58,906 nt of DNA from JAFDWI01 sp964449375. Lineage in GTDB: Bacteria; Actinomycetota; Acidimicrobiia; Acidimicrobiales; Iamiaceae. Below the pieces are notes generated by a model, which was not told the origin of the DNA, did no database searches, and was given only the letters and a program-made list of their open reading frames with translations. Made by a program: the position numbers and the translations under genes. Of the stretch, positions 25,446 through 34,643 are shown in pieces (within the stretch, counting starts at the first letter, position 1; each line of letters opens with the position of its first letter). The stretch is from positions 1 through 58,906 of the forward strand of contig CAYVAS010000010.1 in assembly GCA_964449375.1 (NCBI GenBank), written 5' to 3'.

Positions 25446-26453
25446 GTGACCCGTGCGATCGTGCTCGTGGGTGGGTTCGGCACCCGCCTGCGGCCCCTCA
25501 CCAACTCGATTCCCAAACAGATGCTTCCGATCGTCAACCGCCCGATGATCGAGCACGTCCTCGATCACCTGGCCGCCCACGGCATCGGCGAAGCGGTCCT
25601 GTCGCTGGGCTACCGGCCCGATGCGTTCCGCGAGGCCTACCCCGCGTCACGCCACGGCGACGTCGAGCTGACCTACGCGGTGGAACCCGAACCGCTGGAC
25701 ACCGCCGGGGCGATCCGTTTCGCCGCCGACCACGCCGGGGTCGACGACACCTTCGTGGTCTGCAACGGCGACGTACTCACCGACCTGGACATCGCCGACC
25801 TGGTCGCCCGCCACCGCGCCGCCGGGGCCACCGGCACCATCGCCCTGCACCGGGTCGCGGACCCTTCCGCCTTCGGGGTGGTGCCCACCGATTCCGATGG
25901 ACGGGTCCAGGCCTTCGTGGAGAAGCCGCCCCCCGGTGAGGCGCCCACCGACGCGATCAACGCCGGCACCTACGTGTTGGAACCCGCCGTGCTGGAGCGC
26001 ATCGCCGCGGGCGAGCCGGTGTCGATCGAACGGGTCACCTTCCCCGAGATGGTCGCCGCCGGTGAGCTCTACGCGTTCGTCTCGGACACCTACTGGATCG
26101 ACACGGGCACCCCCGCCACCTACCTGCAGGCCCAGCTCGACCTGCTCGACGGCGTGCGCGGCGCGGCCCCCGCAGGGGTGGCCGAGGGTGCCCGCCTGGC
26201 CGCCGACGCCCAGGTGCAGCGCTCCGCGATCGCCGACGGCGTGACCGTCGGCGAGCGGGCCTCGATCACCGACTCGGTGGTCATGGCCGGCGCCACGATC
26301 GGCGAAGGCGCGGTGGTGGCCGGGTCGATCGTGGGGCCCCAGGCCAACGTCGGTGCCGACGCACAGCTCCGGGACCTGTCGGTGCTCGGCGCGGCCGCCG
26401 AGGTGGCCGAGGGCGAGTCGCTGCACGGCGTGCGCCGCCCGGAGCCCACCTGA
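25446..26453 (+). CDS. NDP-sugar pyrophosphorylase (mannose-1-phosphate guanylyltransferase-like)
   Basis: 335 residues. The nucleotidyltransferase signature is VGGFGTRLRPLTNSIPKQML with VCNGDVLTD for the metal-binding Asp and VEKPPPGEAPTD; a C-terminal left-handed beta-helix (residues about 250-330, DGVTVGERASITDSVVMAGA) follows. This two-domain form is typical of actinobacterial ManB/GMP-type enzymes making GDP-mannose, the precursor required by gmd in this locus. Glucose-1-phosphate uridylyl- or thymidylyltransferase activity cannot be excluded. Its stop overlaps the epimerase start by one base (TGATG). Confidence 0.85.
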   Translation: MTRAIVLVGGFGTRLRPLTNSIPKQMLPIVNRPMIEHVLDHLAAHGIGEAVLSLGYRPDAFREAYPASRHGDVELTYAVEPEPLDTAGAIRFAADHAGVDDTFVVCNGDVLTDLDIADLVARHRAAGATGTIALHRVADPSAFGVVPTDSDGRVQAFVEKPPPGEAPTDAINAGTYVLEPAVLERIAAGEPVSIERVTFPEMVAAGELYAFVSDTYWIDTGTPATYLQAQLDLLDGVRGAAPAGVAEGARLAADAQVQRSAIADGVTVGERASITDSVVMAGATIGEGAVVAGSIVGPQANVGADAQLRDLSVLGAAAEVAEGESLHGVRRPEPT

Positions 26454-27415
26454 TGCACCTGCTGGTCACCGGCGGCGCCGGGTTCATCGGAACGACCCTC
26501 GTGGACCGGCTGCTGTCGGAGGGCCACACCGTCGACGTGGTCGACAACCTGTCCTCCGGCCGGCTGGCGAACCTGGCCGAGGCCCGCCGCGTCGCGCAGG
26601 GAAAGGTCACCTTCCACCGCATCGACGTGCGCGACCCGGGCATCCAGGACTTGTTCGCGCACCGTTCCCCCGAGGTGGTGTTCCACCTGGCCGCGCAGAT
26701 CGACGTGCGGGTGTCGGTGTCGGACCCGCTGCTGGACGCCGAGATCAACGTGCTGGGCGGGCTGAACGTCATCGAGGCCGCCCGGGCCTGTGGCGCCCGC
26801 AAGGTCGTGTTCGCCTCGAGCGGTGGCACCATCTACGGCCAGGTCGACGACGAGGACTTTCCCGTCACCGAGGCCCACCCCCAGGTGCCCCTGTCGCCCT
26901 ACGGCGTGGCCAAGAAGGTCACCGGCGACTACCTGGCCGCCTACCGCGAGCTGCACGGTCTGGAGTTCACCGCGCTCGCGCTCGCCAACGTCTACGGTCC
27001 CCGCCAGGACCCCCACGGCGAAGCCGGGGTGGTCGCGATCTTCGCGAACAAGCTGCTCGCCGGGGAGCCCTGCGTGATCTACGGCGACGGGTCCCAGACC
27101 CGCGACTACGTCTACGTCGACGACGTGGTCGACGCCTTCGCCCGCAGCCTGGACCGCGGCGGCGGGCTGGTGTGCAACATCGGTACCGGGCGGGAGACCT
27201 CGGTGCTGGACCTGTACCAGACCATGGCGACCGCCGCCGGGGTGACCACCCGCCCGGACTTCGCACCGGCCAGGCTGGGCGAGGTGGCCCGCTCGGCCCT
27301 GGACCCGGGACGGGCCGAACTGCACCTGGGTTGGACCCCCTGGACCGACCTGGCCGACGGCGCCGCCGCGGTGCTCGACTACTTTCGTCACCACACCGAC
27401 GACGATCAGGACTGA
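26453..27415 (+). CDS. NAD-dependent sugar epimerase, UDP-glucose 4-epimerase-like
   Basis: 320-residue SDR enzyme: VTGGAGFIGTTLVDRLLSEG for NAD, VFHLAAQIDVRVSVSDP, the catalytic segments VFASSGGTIYG and YGVAKKVTGDYL, and LALANVYGPRQDPHGEAGVV. These match the GalE-like actinobacterial group. It would interconvert UDP-hexose 4-epimers (UDP-Glc/UDP-Gal or N-acetyl forms). Other 4-epimerases, for example of UDP-xylose to UDP-arabinose, remain possible given uxs nearby. It is translationally coupled to the nucleotidyltransferase. Confidence 0.87.
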   Translation: MHLLVTGGAGFIGTTLVDRLLSEGHTVDVVDNLSSGRLANLAEARRVAQGKVTFHRIDVRDPGIQDLFAHRSPEVVFHLAAQIDVRVSVSDPLLDAEINVLGGLNVIEAARACGARKVVFASSGGTIYGQVDDEDFPVTEAHPQVPLSPYGVAKKVTGDYLAAYRELHGLEFTALALANVYGPRQDPHGEAGVVAIFANKLLAGEPCVIYGDGSQTRDYVYVDDVVDAFARSLDRGGGLVCNIGTGRETSVLDLYQTMATAAGVTTRPDFAPARLGEVARSALDPGRAELHLGWTPWTDLADGAAAVLDYFRHHTDDDQD

Positions 27416-27459
27416 GGACCGAGCGCGCCGGCTCCGGACCCCGCCTCCGGACGGTCGGG

Positions 27460-28173
27460 TCAGCGGAACAGGTCTTCGACGGCGGGACGCACCAGCTCGG
27501 CGCGCACCTCGCCCCGGCGCAGCCACGCCGCATCCACCCCGCGCACGACCGCCACGGGAATGCCCGCGGCCTTGCCCATCACCAGATCGGCGGCACCGGC
27601 GATCTCGTCGACCACCGCGACCTCGGTGACCGCCAGTTCACGCCCGCCCGCGTCGGCGGAGCCGCGCAAGTCCAGGATCGCGCCGATCCCCGCGCAGCCG
27701 ATCGCCACGTCGGTCACCCCGCGGCGCCACACCCGCCCGAAGGTGTCCGACACGATGACGGCCACGTCGACACCGGCGTGGTGGCGCAGCCCGTCCCGGA
27801 TCCGGCGGGCCGAACGGTCCGGGTCCTCGGGCAGCAGCGCCGCCCAGCCCTCGTCGACGTTGGACAGGTCCACCCCCGCGTTGGCGCAGATGAAGCCGTG
27901 GGAGGTCTGGCTGATCACCAGGTCGCCGCGGCGGCGCAGCACCCGCACCGACTCGTTCTCGACGATCCTCCTGCCCGTGGGGTCGTCGGGGTCGGTGCGG
28001 CGCAGCCGCCCCTCGGCCTTGGACACGATCTTCTGGGTGACCACGACCACGTCACCGTCCGCGAGGCGCGCCTTACCGGTGGCCGCCGCCGCGATCAGCG
28101 GGGCCAGATCGTCCCCGGGTACGACCTCACCGATCCCGGTGACCCCCATGATCTGCAGACCGGCGCCGCTCAC
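27460..28173 (-). CDS. cofE: Coenzyme F420-0:L-glutamate ligase
   Basis: 237 residues. GDVVVVTQKIVSKAEGR, SHGFICANAGVDLSNVDEGW and VIVSDTFGRVWRRGVTDVAIG are unmistakable for the F420-0:gamma-glutamyl ligase fold. It adds glutamates to F420-0 with GTP. Unlike mycobacterial FbiB it lacks the C-terminal nitroreductase-like domain, so dehydro-F420 reduction must be done by another protein. The GTG start overlaps the cofD stop (GTGA), so the two genes form an operon. Its position inside a polysaccharide locus is unexplained by function. Confidence 0.95.
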   Translation of the reverse strand: MSGAGLQIMGVTGIGEVVPGDDLAPLIAAAATGKARLADGDVVVVTQKIVSKAEGRLRRTDPDDPTGRRIVENESVRVLRRRGDLVISQTSHGFICANAGVDLSNVDEGWAALLPEDPDRSARRIRDGLRHHAGVDVAVIVSDTFGRVWRRGVTDVAIGCAGIGAILDLRGSADAGGRELAVTEVAVVDEIAGAADLVMGKAAGIPVAVVRGVDAAWLRRGEVRAELVRPAVEDLFR

Positions 28174-29126
28174 CGCGCCTCGCCGGCGATGACGGTGCGC
28201 CCCAGGGCCGCGGCGATCTGTGGGTCGGACATGACCGTGTCGGTGACCACGCAGCGCACCCCGGTCGCCTCCACGGCGTCGGCGAGCGTGGCATCCGCGG
28301 TGTCGATCACGAGAGTGGCGGCGAGGTCCGCGTAGCGGCGGGCGATCTCCACGACCGATGCCTCGAACCCCAACTCGGTGAGCATCCGGTCCGCGGGGCC
28401 CTTGAGCGCGGCGCCCGCGACGATCGGCGACACCGCCACGGTGGCGTCGCGCCGCGTGGCGAGCGCCTCGCGCACCCCGGGCACGGCCAGGACGGGGTCG
28501 ATCGAAACGATCGGGTTGGACGGGGCGATGACCACCCGTTCGGCGCCGGTGACGGCTTCGAGCACCCCGGGCGCGGGGGAGGCCGCGTCGGCCCCGTCGA
28601 AGCGCACCGCGGTGACCGGTACCGAGTGGGCCCGACCCACGAAGTACTCCTGGAAGCCGACCTCGCGTGTCACGGTGCCGGTGCCGGCCGGGTCGTCGTC
28701 GACGACGGTGACCCGGGTGCGCACCACATCCTCGGTGACCGGCAGCAGGCGCACAGCCACGCCGTGCGCGGCGGCGATCTCGGCGGTCACCTCCGAAAGG
28801 GACGCGCCCTCTCCCAGGCGTCCGGTGCGATACAGGTGGGTCCCCAGGTCGCGGTCGCCCAGGCTGAACCAGTCCGCGCCGCCGAGCCGACCCAGCTCGG
28901 CCATCGCCTGCCAGGTCTCACCGGCCAGACCCCAGCCCCGGTCAGGGTCGATCGCGCCGGCCAGGGTGTAGGTGACGGTGTCGAGGTCGGGGCTGATGTG
29001 CAGACCGTGCAGTTCGAGGTCGTCGCCGACGTTGACGATCGCGGTGACCTGCGCGGGCGGATGCACCTGGACCAGGCCGGAGAGGAGGCGGGCGGCGCCG
29101 ACGCCGCCGGCGAGCACGGTGATCAT
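28170..29126 (-). CDS. cofD: 2-phospho-L-lactate transferase (F420 biosynthesis)
   Basis: 318 residues beginning MITVLAGGVGAARLLSGL, the CofD/FbiA nucleotide loop, with NVGDDLELHGLHISPDLDTV, WFSLGDRDLGTHLYRTG and IAPSNPIVSIDPVLAVPG as family signatures. It transfers the phospholactyl or phosphoenolpyruvyl moiety to the deazaflavin Fo, forming F420-0 or its dehydro form, which CofE then glutamylates. Start ATG 29126 has TACGGT 9 bases upstream on the minus strand. FbiC/CofGH and CofC are not in the window. Confidence 0.95.
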   Translation of the reverse strand: MITVLAGGVGAARLLSGLVQVHPPAQVTAIVNVGDDLELHGLHISPDLDTVTYTLAGAIDPDRGWGLAGETWQAMAELGRLGGADWFSLGDRDLGTHLYRTGRLGEGASLSEVTAEIAAAHGVAVRLLPVTEDVVRTRVTVVDDDPAGTGTVTREVGFQEYFVGRAHSVPVTAVRFDGADAASPAPGVLEAVTGAERVVIAPSNPIVSIDPVLAVPGVREALATRRDATVAVSPIVAGAALKGPADRMLTELGFEASVVEIARRYADLAATLVIDTADATLADAVEATGVRCVVTDTVMSDPQIAAALGRTVIAGEAR

Positions 29127-29135
29127 GGCTGCCTC

Positions 29136-29141
29136 ACCGTA
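29136..29141 (-). promoter_or_regulatory. -10 box for cofD-cofE
   Basis: Minus strand TACGGT, 9 bases, ATG at 29126. Confidence 0.45.
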
Positions 29142-29194
29142 CCGGGTCGGCCCCGGTGGCCCGGAGAAGCCGACACGGCGGGTGACCGGGACGC

Positions 29195-29200
29195 TACGAT
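29195..29200 (+). promoter_or_regulatory. -10 box for 126-residue hypothetical gene
   Basis: TACGAT; a start about 7 bases on gives a leader of some 23 bases that contains TGAGGAG as ribosome-binding site before ATG 29230. Confidence 0.4.
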
Positions 29201-29229
29201 CCGGTGCCGATTCCGAGTGAGGAGTGGGG

Positions 29230-29610
29230 ATGGCCGACCGCCAACAGACACCACGGCCCGAATCCGCGGGTACCGAGGCCTCCAAGGTGCAGACCGAGGG
29301 GTCCGCCCGGGTGCTCAACGAGGTCAAGGGCCGCCTGGAACGCATGGCCACCGGTGAGATGCCGGTGATCGAGCGGATCGGACCGGACGGTCGCACGCAT
29401 CGCGTCGATCAGACCGGTGAGATGATCCGCCCGGACCCGGGCGCGACGGCGTCGCTGCAGGACCGCGCCGAGGCCTTCGCCGCGGCGCACCAGGGTGATC
29501 CGGCCACGCCGCCGGGGGCGGCACCCGAGGCCGAGCCCGCACCCGAACCCCGGGTGGAGCCCGCGGCGGGGTTCTGGGCGCGCATCAAGGCCTGGTTCCG
29601 CCGAGGCTGA
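29230..29610 (+). CDS. Hypothetical protein, 126 residues
   Basis: I do not recognise a family. The first half is polar (VLNEVKGRLERMATGEMPVI, then IGPDGRTHRVDQTGEMIRPD, with two TGEM repeats), the middle is Ala/Pro/Glu-rich (PEAEPAPEPRVEPA) and the end is a short amphipathic, basic helix (FWARIKAWFRRG) that might contact the membrane. No signal peptide. TGAGGAG precedes the ATG by 5 bases. It is divergent from cofD and converges with the L,D-transpeptidase. Confidence 0.7.
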   Translation: MADRQQTPRPESAGTEASKVQTEGSARVLNEVKGRLERMATGEMPVIERIGPDGRTHRVDQTGEMIRPDPGATASLQDRAEAFAAAHQGDPATPPGAAPEAEPAPEPRVEPAAGFWARIKAWFRRG

Positions 29611-29657
29611 CCCGATCCGGGCGCCCCGTGGGGGGGGTCCCGCGGTCAGGGGGGGCG

Positions 29658-30962
29658 TCAGTTGACCCACTGGTCCCAGGGGACCTGCCAGTCGCCGTAG
29701 CCGTTCCAGGGTTCCAGGTGCCGGCCGGTGTTGATGACGGTCACCACGTCACCGCGCTGGGTCAGGTCGTAGAACCATTTGGCGTTGTCCGGTGCCAGGT
29801 TCACACAGCCGTTCGACACGTTGGCCCGCCCCTGAGCGTCGACCGACCAGGGCGCGGAGTGCACGAACTCGCCGCTGTTGGAGATCCGCACCGCCCACTC
29901 GGCCTCGATCAGATACCCCTCGGGCGAGTCGATGGGGATGCCCACGGTGGAAGAGTCCATGACCACCATCTCTGCCTTCTCGTTGACCACGTGGGTGCCG
30001 CTGCGGGTCTCGGAGGTCGCGGTGGGACGACCGGTGGAGACCGGGACGGTCTTGACCGCCGCGCCGTTGACGGACACGGTCATGGTGTGCGCGGCGGCGT
30101 CCACCACCGAGACGTGCGCGTCGCCGATGGAGAAGTTCACGGTGCGGCCGTCCACGCCCCACACCCCGCCGCCCAGGTCGAGCCCGGCGAAGTCGATGGC
30201 GAGACTCACATTGGTGTGCGCCGGCCAGAACTCCGCAGTCCGGTAGTGGACCTCCGAGTCGGTGAACCACCGCCAGCCGCCGGTCACGGGCTTGTCCGCG
30301 GTGACGGTCATCCGGTCGGTGACGGCGCTCCGCAGCTCCTCGGGAATCGCGGTGTTCAGCGTCACGATGACGGGCATGCCCACGCCGTAGACCGACCCGT
30401 CGCCCACGTTGAGGGTCGTGTGCAGCTCCACGGTCGGCTCGCCGGTGGTGAAGGTCCACTGGTGGGTTTTGCTGACGCCGTCGGCGCCGGTCACCTCGGC
30501 GACGATGCGGTACGGCGAGCGGGGGGCCAGGTTCGTGGGACCCAGCCAGCCGGTGCGCTCCGAGTTGGTGACGCCCCCGTCCGGTTCGGGTGCGAAGGTC
30601 GCACCCTCGCCCAGGGCGAGGGTGACCTCGTCGAGCGTGCCGTGTTCGACGCTGATGCCCACCGGCGCGTCGATGGGTACGTCGGTGGCGCCGTCGGTGA
30701 CGGTGGCGTGCACCTCGGCGGCGGGCAGTGTGGTGGTCGTGGTGGCCTCCACTTCCCGGGAGGTCCGGTCCGCGCCACTGTCGGACGAGCACGCCGCCAG
30801 GCCCAGCAGCACGGCCAGCAACAGCATCACCCGGGTCGGTGTCGGTCGCCGTGGGCCCCGATGCGGTGCTCCCCGGCGCGGCGTCGGCGCCCCGGCCCGC
30901 GTGGCGCCGCCACCCATCACGTCGTCGTCTGACGTTTCACGGTCGGCAGCAGGTTCGAACAC
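29658..30962 (-). CDS. L,D-transpeptidase, lipoprotein
   Basis: 434 residues, mycobacterial Ldt layout. A long basic N-terminus leads to a hydrophobic stretch with lipobox LGLAAC (Cys about residue 58), a Thr-rich linker (TTTTTLP), two Ig-like domains (about 75-260), and a YkuD catalytic domain ending in a Trp-rich tail (WNGYGDWQVPWDQW). The nucleophile is Cys386 in SNGCVNL, preceded by HSAPWS; the usual SHGC histidine is Asn. It should form 3-3 cross-links in peptidoglycan on the outer face. GTG at 30962 has AGGA upstream; a later ATG (residue 16) is an alternative start. Confidence 0.92.
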   Translation of the reverse strand: MFEPAADRETSDDDVMGGGATRAGAPTPRRGAPHRGPRRPTPTRVMLLLAVLLGLAACSSDSGADRTSREVEATTTTTLPAAEVHATVTDGATDVPIDAPVGISVEHGTLDEVTLALGEGATFAPEPDGGVTNSERTGWLGPTNLAPRSPYRIVAEVTGADGVSKTHQWTFTTGEPTVELHTTLNVGDGSVYGVGMPVIVTLNTAIPEELRSAVTDRMTVTADKPVTGGWRWFTDSEVHYRTAEFWPAHTNVSLAIDFAGLDLGGGVWGVDGRTVNFSIGDAHVSVVDAAAHTMTVSVNGAAVKTVPVSTGRPTATSETRSGTHVVNEKAEMVVMDSSTVGIPIDSPEGYLIEAEWAVRISNSGEFVHSAPWSVDAQGRANVSNGCVNLAPDNAKWFYDLTQRGDVVTVINTGRHLEPWNGYGDWQVPWDQWVN

Positions 30963-30992
30963 GGTGGTTCCTGTCGGCAGGTCGGTCGAAAA

Positions 30993-30998
30993 AGCTTA
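30993..30998 (-). promoter_or_regulatory. -10 box for L,D-transpeptidase
   Basis: Minus strand TAAGCT, 30 bases before GTG 30962, leaving a short leader with an AGGA ribosome-binding site. Confidence 0.4.
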
Positions 30999-31076
30999 CC
31001 GTGGGGCCTGTTCGACCAGGTGGCTCCCTGCTGTTCCGGCGCCGGCGCGTCGACCTGACCGGCGGCGTGGTCGCGG

Positions 31077-31453
31077 TCAGCCCGCCCGGCCGTAGTCGTC
31101 GGCGAGGCGTTCGATGTCGTCCTCGCCCAGGTAGTCGCCCTGTTGGACCTCCACGAACGTCATCGGCGTCGAACCCCGGTTCTCGATCCGGTGAGCCGAC
31201 CCCAGTGGGATGTCGACGGACTCACCCGTGGCGACCTCGGAGACCTCGTCGTCGAGGGTGACCGTGGCGGTGCCCGCCACGACGAACCAGTGTTCGGCCC
31301 GGCGGGCGTGGCGCTGGTAGCTCAGCCTCGCACCGGGTGAGACCGTGATGCGCTTGACCTTGAAGCCCTCGTCGGTGGCGTCCTCGAGCACCGTGTAGGA
31401 CCCCCAGGGCCGCTCGTCGTATTCGCGTCCCTGGGCGTCGGTTCCGGTGCCGC

Positions 31454-31457
<4 letters not shown>
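31077..31457 (-). CDS. Cupin, mannose-6-phosphate isomerase type II C-terminal-like
   Basis: 126 residues that match the C-terminal cupin of bifunctional ManC/AlgA proteins: DERPWGSYTVLED, KRITVSPGARLSYQRHARRA, EHWFVVAGTA and DIPLGSAHRIENRG, with histidines placed to bind a metal. The stand-alone form is seen beside GDP-mannose pathways and may isomerise fructose-6-phosphate to mannose-6-phosphate. ATG overlaps the gmd stop (ATGA), so it is the last gene of the rmd-gmd-cupin operon. Confidence 0.85.
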
Positions 31458-32437
<980 letters not shown>

Positions 32438-32492
32438 TGGTGTGGTTCCTGAACAACTCGGTGGGTGGACATGGCCATGGTCTCGGTGGACC

Positions 32493-33401
32493 TCATTGGT
32501 CTCGGAGCCGTCGACGCCAGTCGTCGAGCAGGTCGTCGAGAGTCTGGGAGAGCGGGATCTCCGGCTCCCAGCCGGTGGCCTTGGTGAGCTTGGTGTGATC
32601 GCCGCGCAGGACGGGGACGTCCACGGGGCGAAGGAGCGCCTCGTCGGTCACGAAGTGCATCGGCCGGGAGGCGTGGGTGAGCAGGTGCTCGGCGAGTTCC
32701 TGGACCGCGACGTCGCGCCCGGAGCACACGTTGTAGACCTCGCCGGGTTCCCCGTCGGTCATGATCATGCGGTAGGCCCGTACCACGTCGCGCACGTCGG
32801 TGAAGTCCCGACGCGCCGACAGGTTGCCGATGGGGATCTCGTCGGTGCCCTCGATCTCGTTCCGGGCGATGCGCGACGCCAGCGCGGGGGCCACGAACTT
32901 GTCGCTCTGGCCCGGGCCGAGGTGGTTGAAGGCCCGCACCCGTAGCACTTCCTGGCCTCGACCCAGGTACGCCTGCAGTCCCAGGAAGTCCGCGGCCACC
33001 TTGGAGGCCGCATAGGGCGACACGGGGCGCAGGGGGGTCTCCTCGGTGATGGGCATGTCGGCCTCGGCGACCTGGCCGTACACGTCGGCGCTGGACACGA
33101 TGAGGATCCGTTCCACCCCACTGGACAGCGCGGCGAGCAGCACGTTGAGGGTGCCGTCCGCGTTCACCCGGAATGCCGCGGCCGGGTTCGACCACGACGC
33201 GCCCACGTCGGCCCAACCGGCCAGGTGGTAGATCACCTCGGGCTTGGTCTCGCGGAGCAGCTCGTCGACCGCGTCGACGTCGGTGATGTCGACCCCGTCG
33301 ATCGCCGGGTCGGTGACGAGCACGGTGTCGTCGGCCTGTTCGAGGTGGGCGACCAGGTGGGTCCCGACGAACCCGCCGGCACCGGTGACCAGAGCCTTCA
33401 C
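32493..33401 (-). CDS. rmd: GDP-6-deoxy-D-mannose reductase (GDP-D-rhamnose forming)
   Basis: 302-residue SDR protein: ALVTGAGGFVGTHLVAHLEQ for the cofactor, YHLAGWADVGASWSNP, VSSADVYG with YAASKVAADFL for the triad, and RAFNHLGPGQSDKFVAPALA, the segment typical of Rmd rather than Fcl. It would reduce C4 of GDP-4-keto-6-deoxy-mannose to GDP-D-rhamnose. GDP-6-deoxy-talose formation is a less likely alternative. It opens with GTG, 55 bases ahead of gmd in the same direction, and is divergent from the exporter genes. Confidence 0.85.
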   Translation of the reverse strand: MKALVTGAGGFVGTHLVAHLEQADDTVLVTDPAIDGVDITDVDAVDELLRETKPEVIYHLAGWADVGASWSNPAAAFRVNADGTLNVLLAALSSGVERILIVSSADVYGQVAEADMPITEETPLRPVSPYAASKVAADFLGLQAYLGRGQEVLRVRAFNHLGPGQSDKFVAPALASRIARNEIEGTDEIPIGNLSARRDFTDVRDVVRAYRMIMTDGEPGEVYNVCSGRDVAVQELAEHLLTHASRPMHFVTDEALLRPVDVPVLRGDHTKLTKATGWEPEIPLSQTLDDLLDDWRRRLRDQ

Positions 33402-33527
33402 AGAGTGACCCCGGGGGTGGCGACGGGAGGACGGGGCGGGGAGGGGAGCCTCGTTCGCTGGAGCATCCGGGGGAGTCTAGAGGCCGGTCGATTCCCGCCA
33501 AGGCCTCCGGTGCCGAACCCGGGACCC

Positions 33528-33543
33528 GCGACCTGCAGGTCGC
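33528..33543. promoter_or_regulatory. Perfect 16-bp palindrome between rmd and the exporter operon
   Basis: GCGACCTGCAGGTCGC lies in the 255-base divergent intergenic region, 34 bases upstream of the -10 box TAGTGT (33577-33582) of the exporter genes and 126 bases upstream of rmd. It could be an operator shared by both directions; in such GC-rich DNA a chance origin is also possible. Confidence 0.4.
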
Positions 33544-33576
33544 TGCGGATACTGTCCTGTCCGACGGGGGTGGCGG

Positions 33577-33582
33577 TAGTGT
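33577..33582 (+). promoter_or_regulatory. Candidate -10 box of the ABC exporter operon
   Basis: TAGTGT gives a leader of about 68 bases before the wzm ATG at 33657, with AAGGAG as ribosome-binding site about 10 bases before it. No good -35 hexamer is seen. Confidence 0.4.
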
Positions 33583-33656
33583 GACTGGCTCGTGATGGCC
33601 GGAACGTGCCGGTCCACTCACCGTGTGCGGTCGAGCATCGAAGGAGTGACCGGTCC

Positions 33657-34637
33657 ATGTCCCAACGAGCCTCGACGGCGTCAGACGGTGGTGGCATCGA
33701 CGCGGTCGGGCACGAGGGGGTGGGCTCGGACCGTGCCGAGTTGCGCACGACCGAGATCTCCAAGCGCCCCGGCGCGATCCAGCGCATGCGCGACGTGTGG
33801 CGCTACCGGGAGCTGTTGGGCAACCTGATCCGCAAGGACCTCAAGGTCAAGTACAAGGACTCGATCCTGGGCTTTCTGTGGACGTTGCTGAACCCGGCGC
33901 TGCAGCTCGTGGTCTACTCGTTCGCCTTCGGGGTGCTGTTCCAGTCGGGCATCCCGATGTTCGCCATCTTCTTCATCTGCGGGTTGCTGCCCTGGACCTT
34001 CTACACCACCGCGCTGACCGGCGCGTCCGCGTCGGTGGTGTCGAATGCACAGCTCGTGAACAAGGTGTGGTTTCCGCGCGAGATCCTGCCCCTGGCCTCG
34101 ATCGGCGCGGCGCTGGTGCACTGGTTCCTGCAGTCGATCGTGCTGGTGCTCGCCCTGTTCGTGGTGCAGCGCGCGCCGGACTGGGAGTACCTGCCGCTGC
34201 TGATCCCCGCGGTCCTGGTGCTGGTCACCTTCAGTGCCGCGCTGGGCATCATGCTGGCGGCGGTCAACGTGTACCTGCGCGACACCCAGCACCTGCTGGA
34301 ACTCGCGATGCTGGCGTGGTTCTGGGCCACCCCGATCGTGTGGCCCTACCCCCTGATCGGCCAGCGGCTGCTCGACAACGGGCTGCCCTTCTATCTGGGC
34401 TTCATCAACCCGATCACTCCGATCATCGTCACCTTCCAACGTGCCCTGTACCACGATTATGTGTGGTCGGGCACGCGCATGATCCAGGGCGCCGAGGTGA
34501 CCGGGGTGGTACCGGAGGGATCGGTGCTGTGGTATCTGCGCAACCTGTTGATCGTCGGGGTGGGCGCGGTGGTGCTGTTGTGGGTGGCGCTGTACGTGTT
34601 CGGCCGCCTCGAGGACAACTTCGGTGAGGAGATCTGA
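33657..34637 (+). CDS. wzm: Polysaccharide ABC exporter permease
   Basis: 326 residues of the ABC-2 TagG/Wzm class. After a polar N-terminus the interface helix YRELLGNLIRKDLKVKYKDS is followed by six hydrophobic segments, with LGFLWTLLNPALQLVVYSF and VNVYLRDTQHLLELAMLAWFW as signatures of glycan exporters. With the ATPase encoded 6 bases on, it should move a polyprenol-linked polysaccharide through the membrane. The start with a GGAG site is chosen over an upstream ATG at 33606. Confidence 0.93.
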   Translation: MSQRASTASDGGGIDAVGHEGVGSDRAELRTTEISKRPGAIQRMRDVWRYRELLGNLIRKDLKVKYKDSILGFLWTLLNPALQLVVYSFAFGVLFQSGIPMFAIFFICGLLPWTFYTTALTGASASVVSNAQLVNKVWFPREILPLASIGAALVHWFLQSIVLVLALFVVQRAPDWEYLPLLIPAVLVLVTFSAALGIMLAAVNVYLRDTQHLLELAMLAWFWATPIVWPYPLIGQRLLDNGLPFYLGFINPITPIIVTFQRALYHDYVWSGTRMIQGAEVTGVVPEGSVLWYLRNLLIVGVGAVVLLWVALYVFGRLEDNFGEEI

Positions 34638-34643
34638 GCCGCG

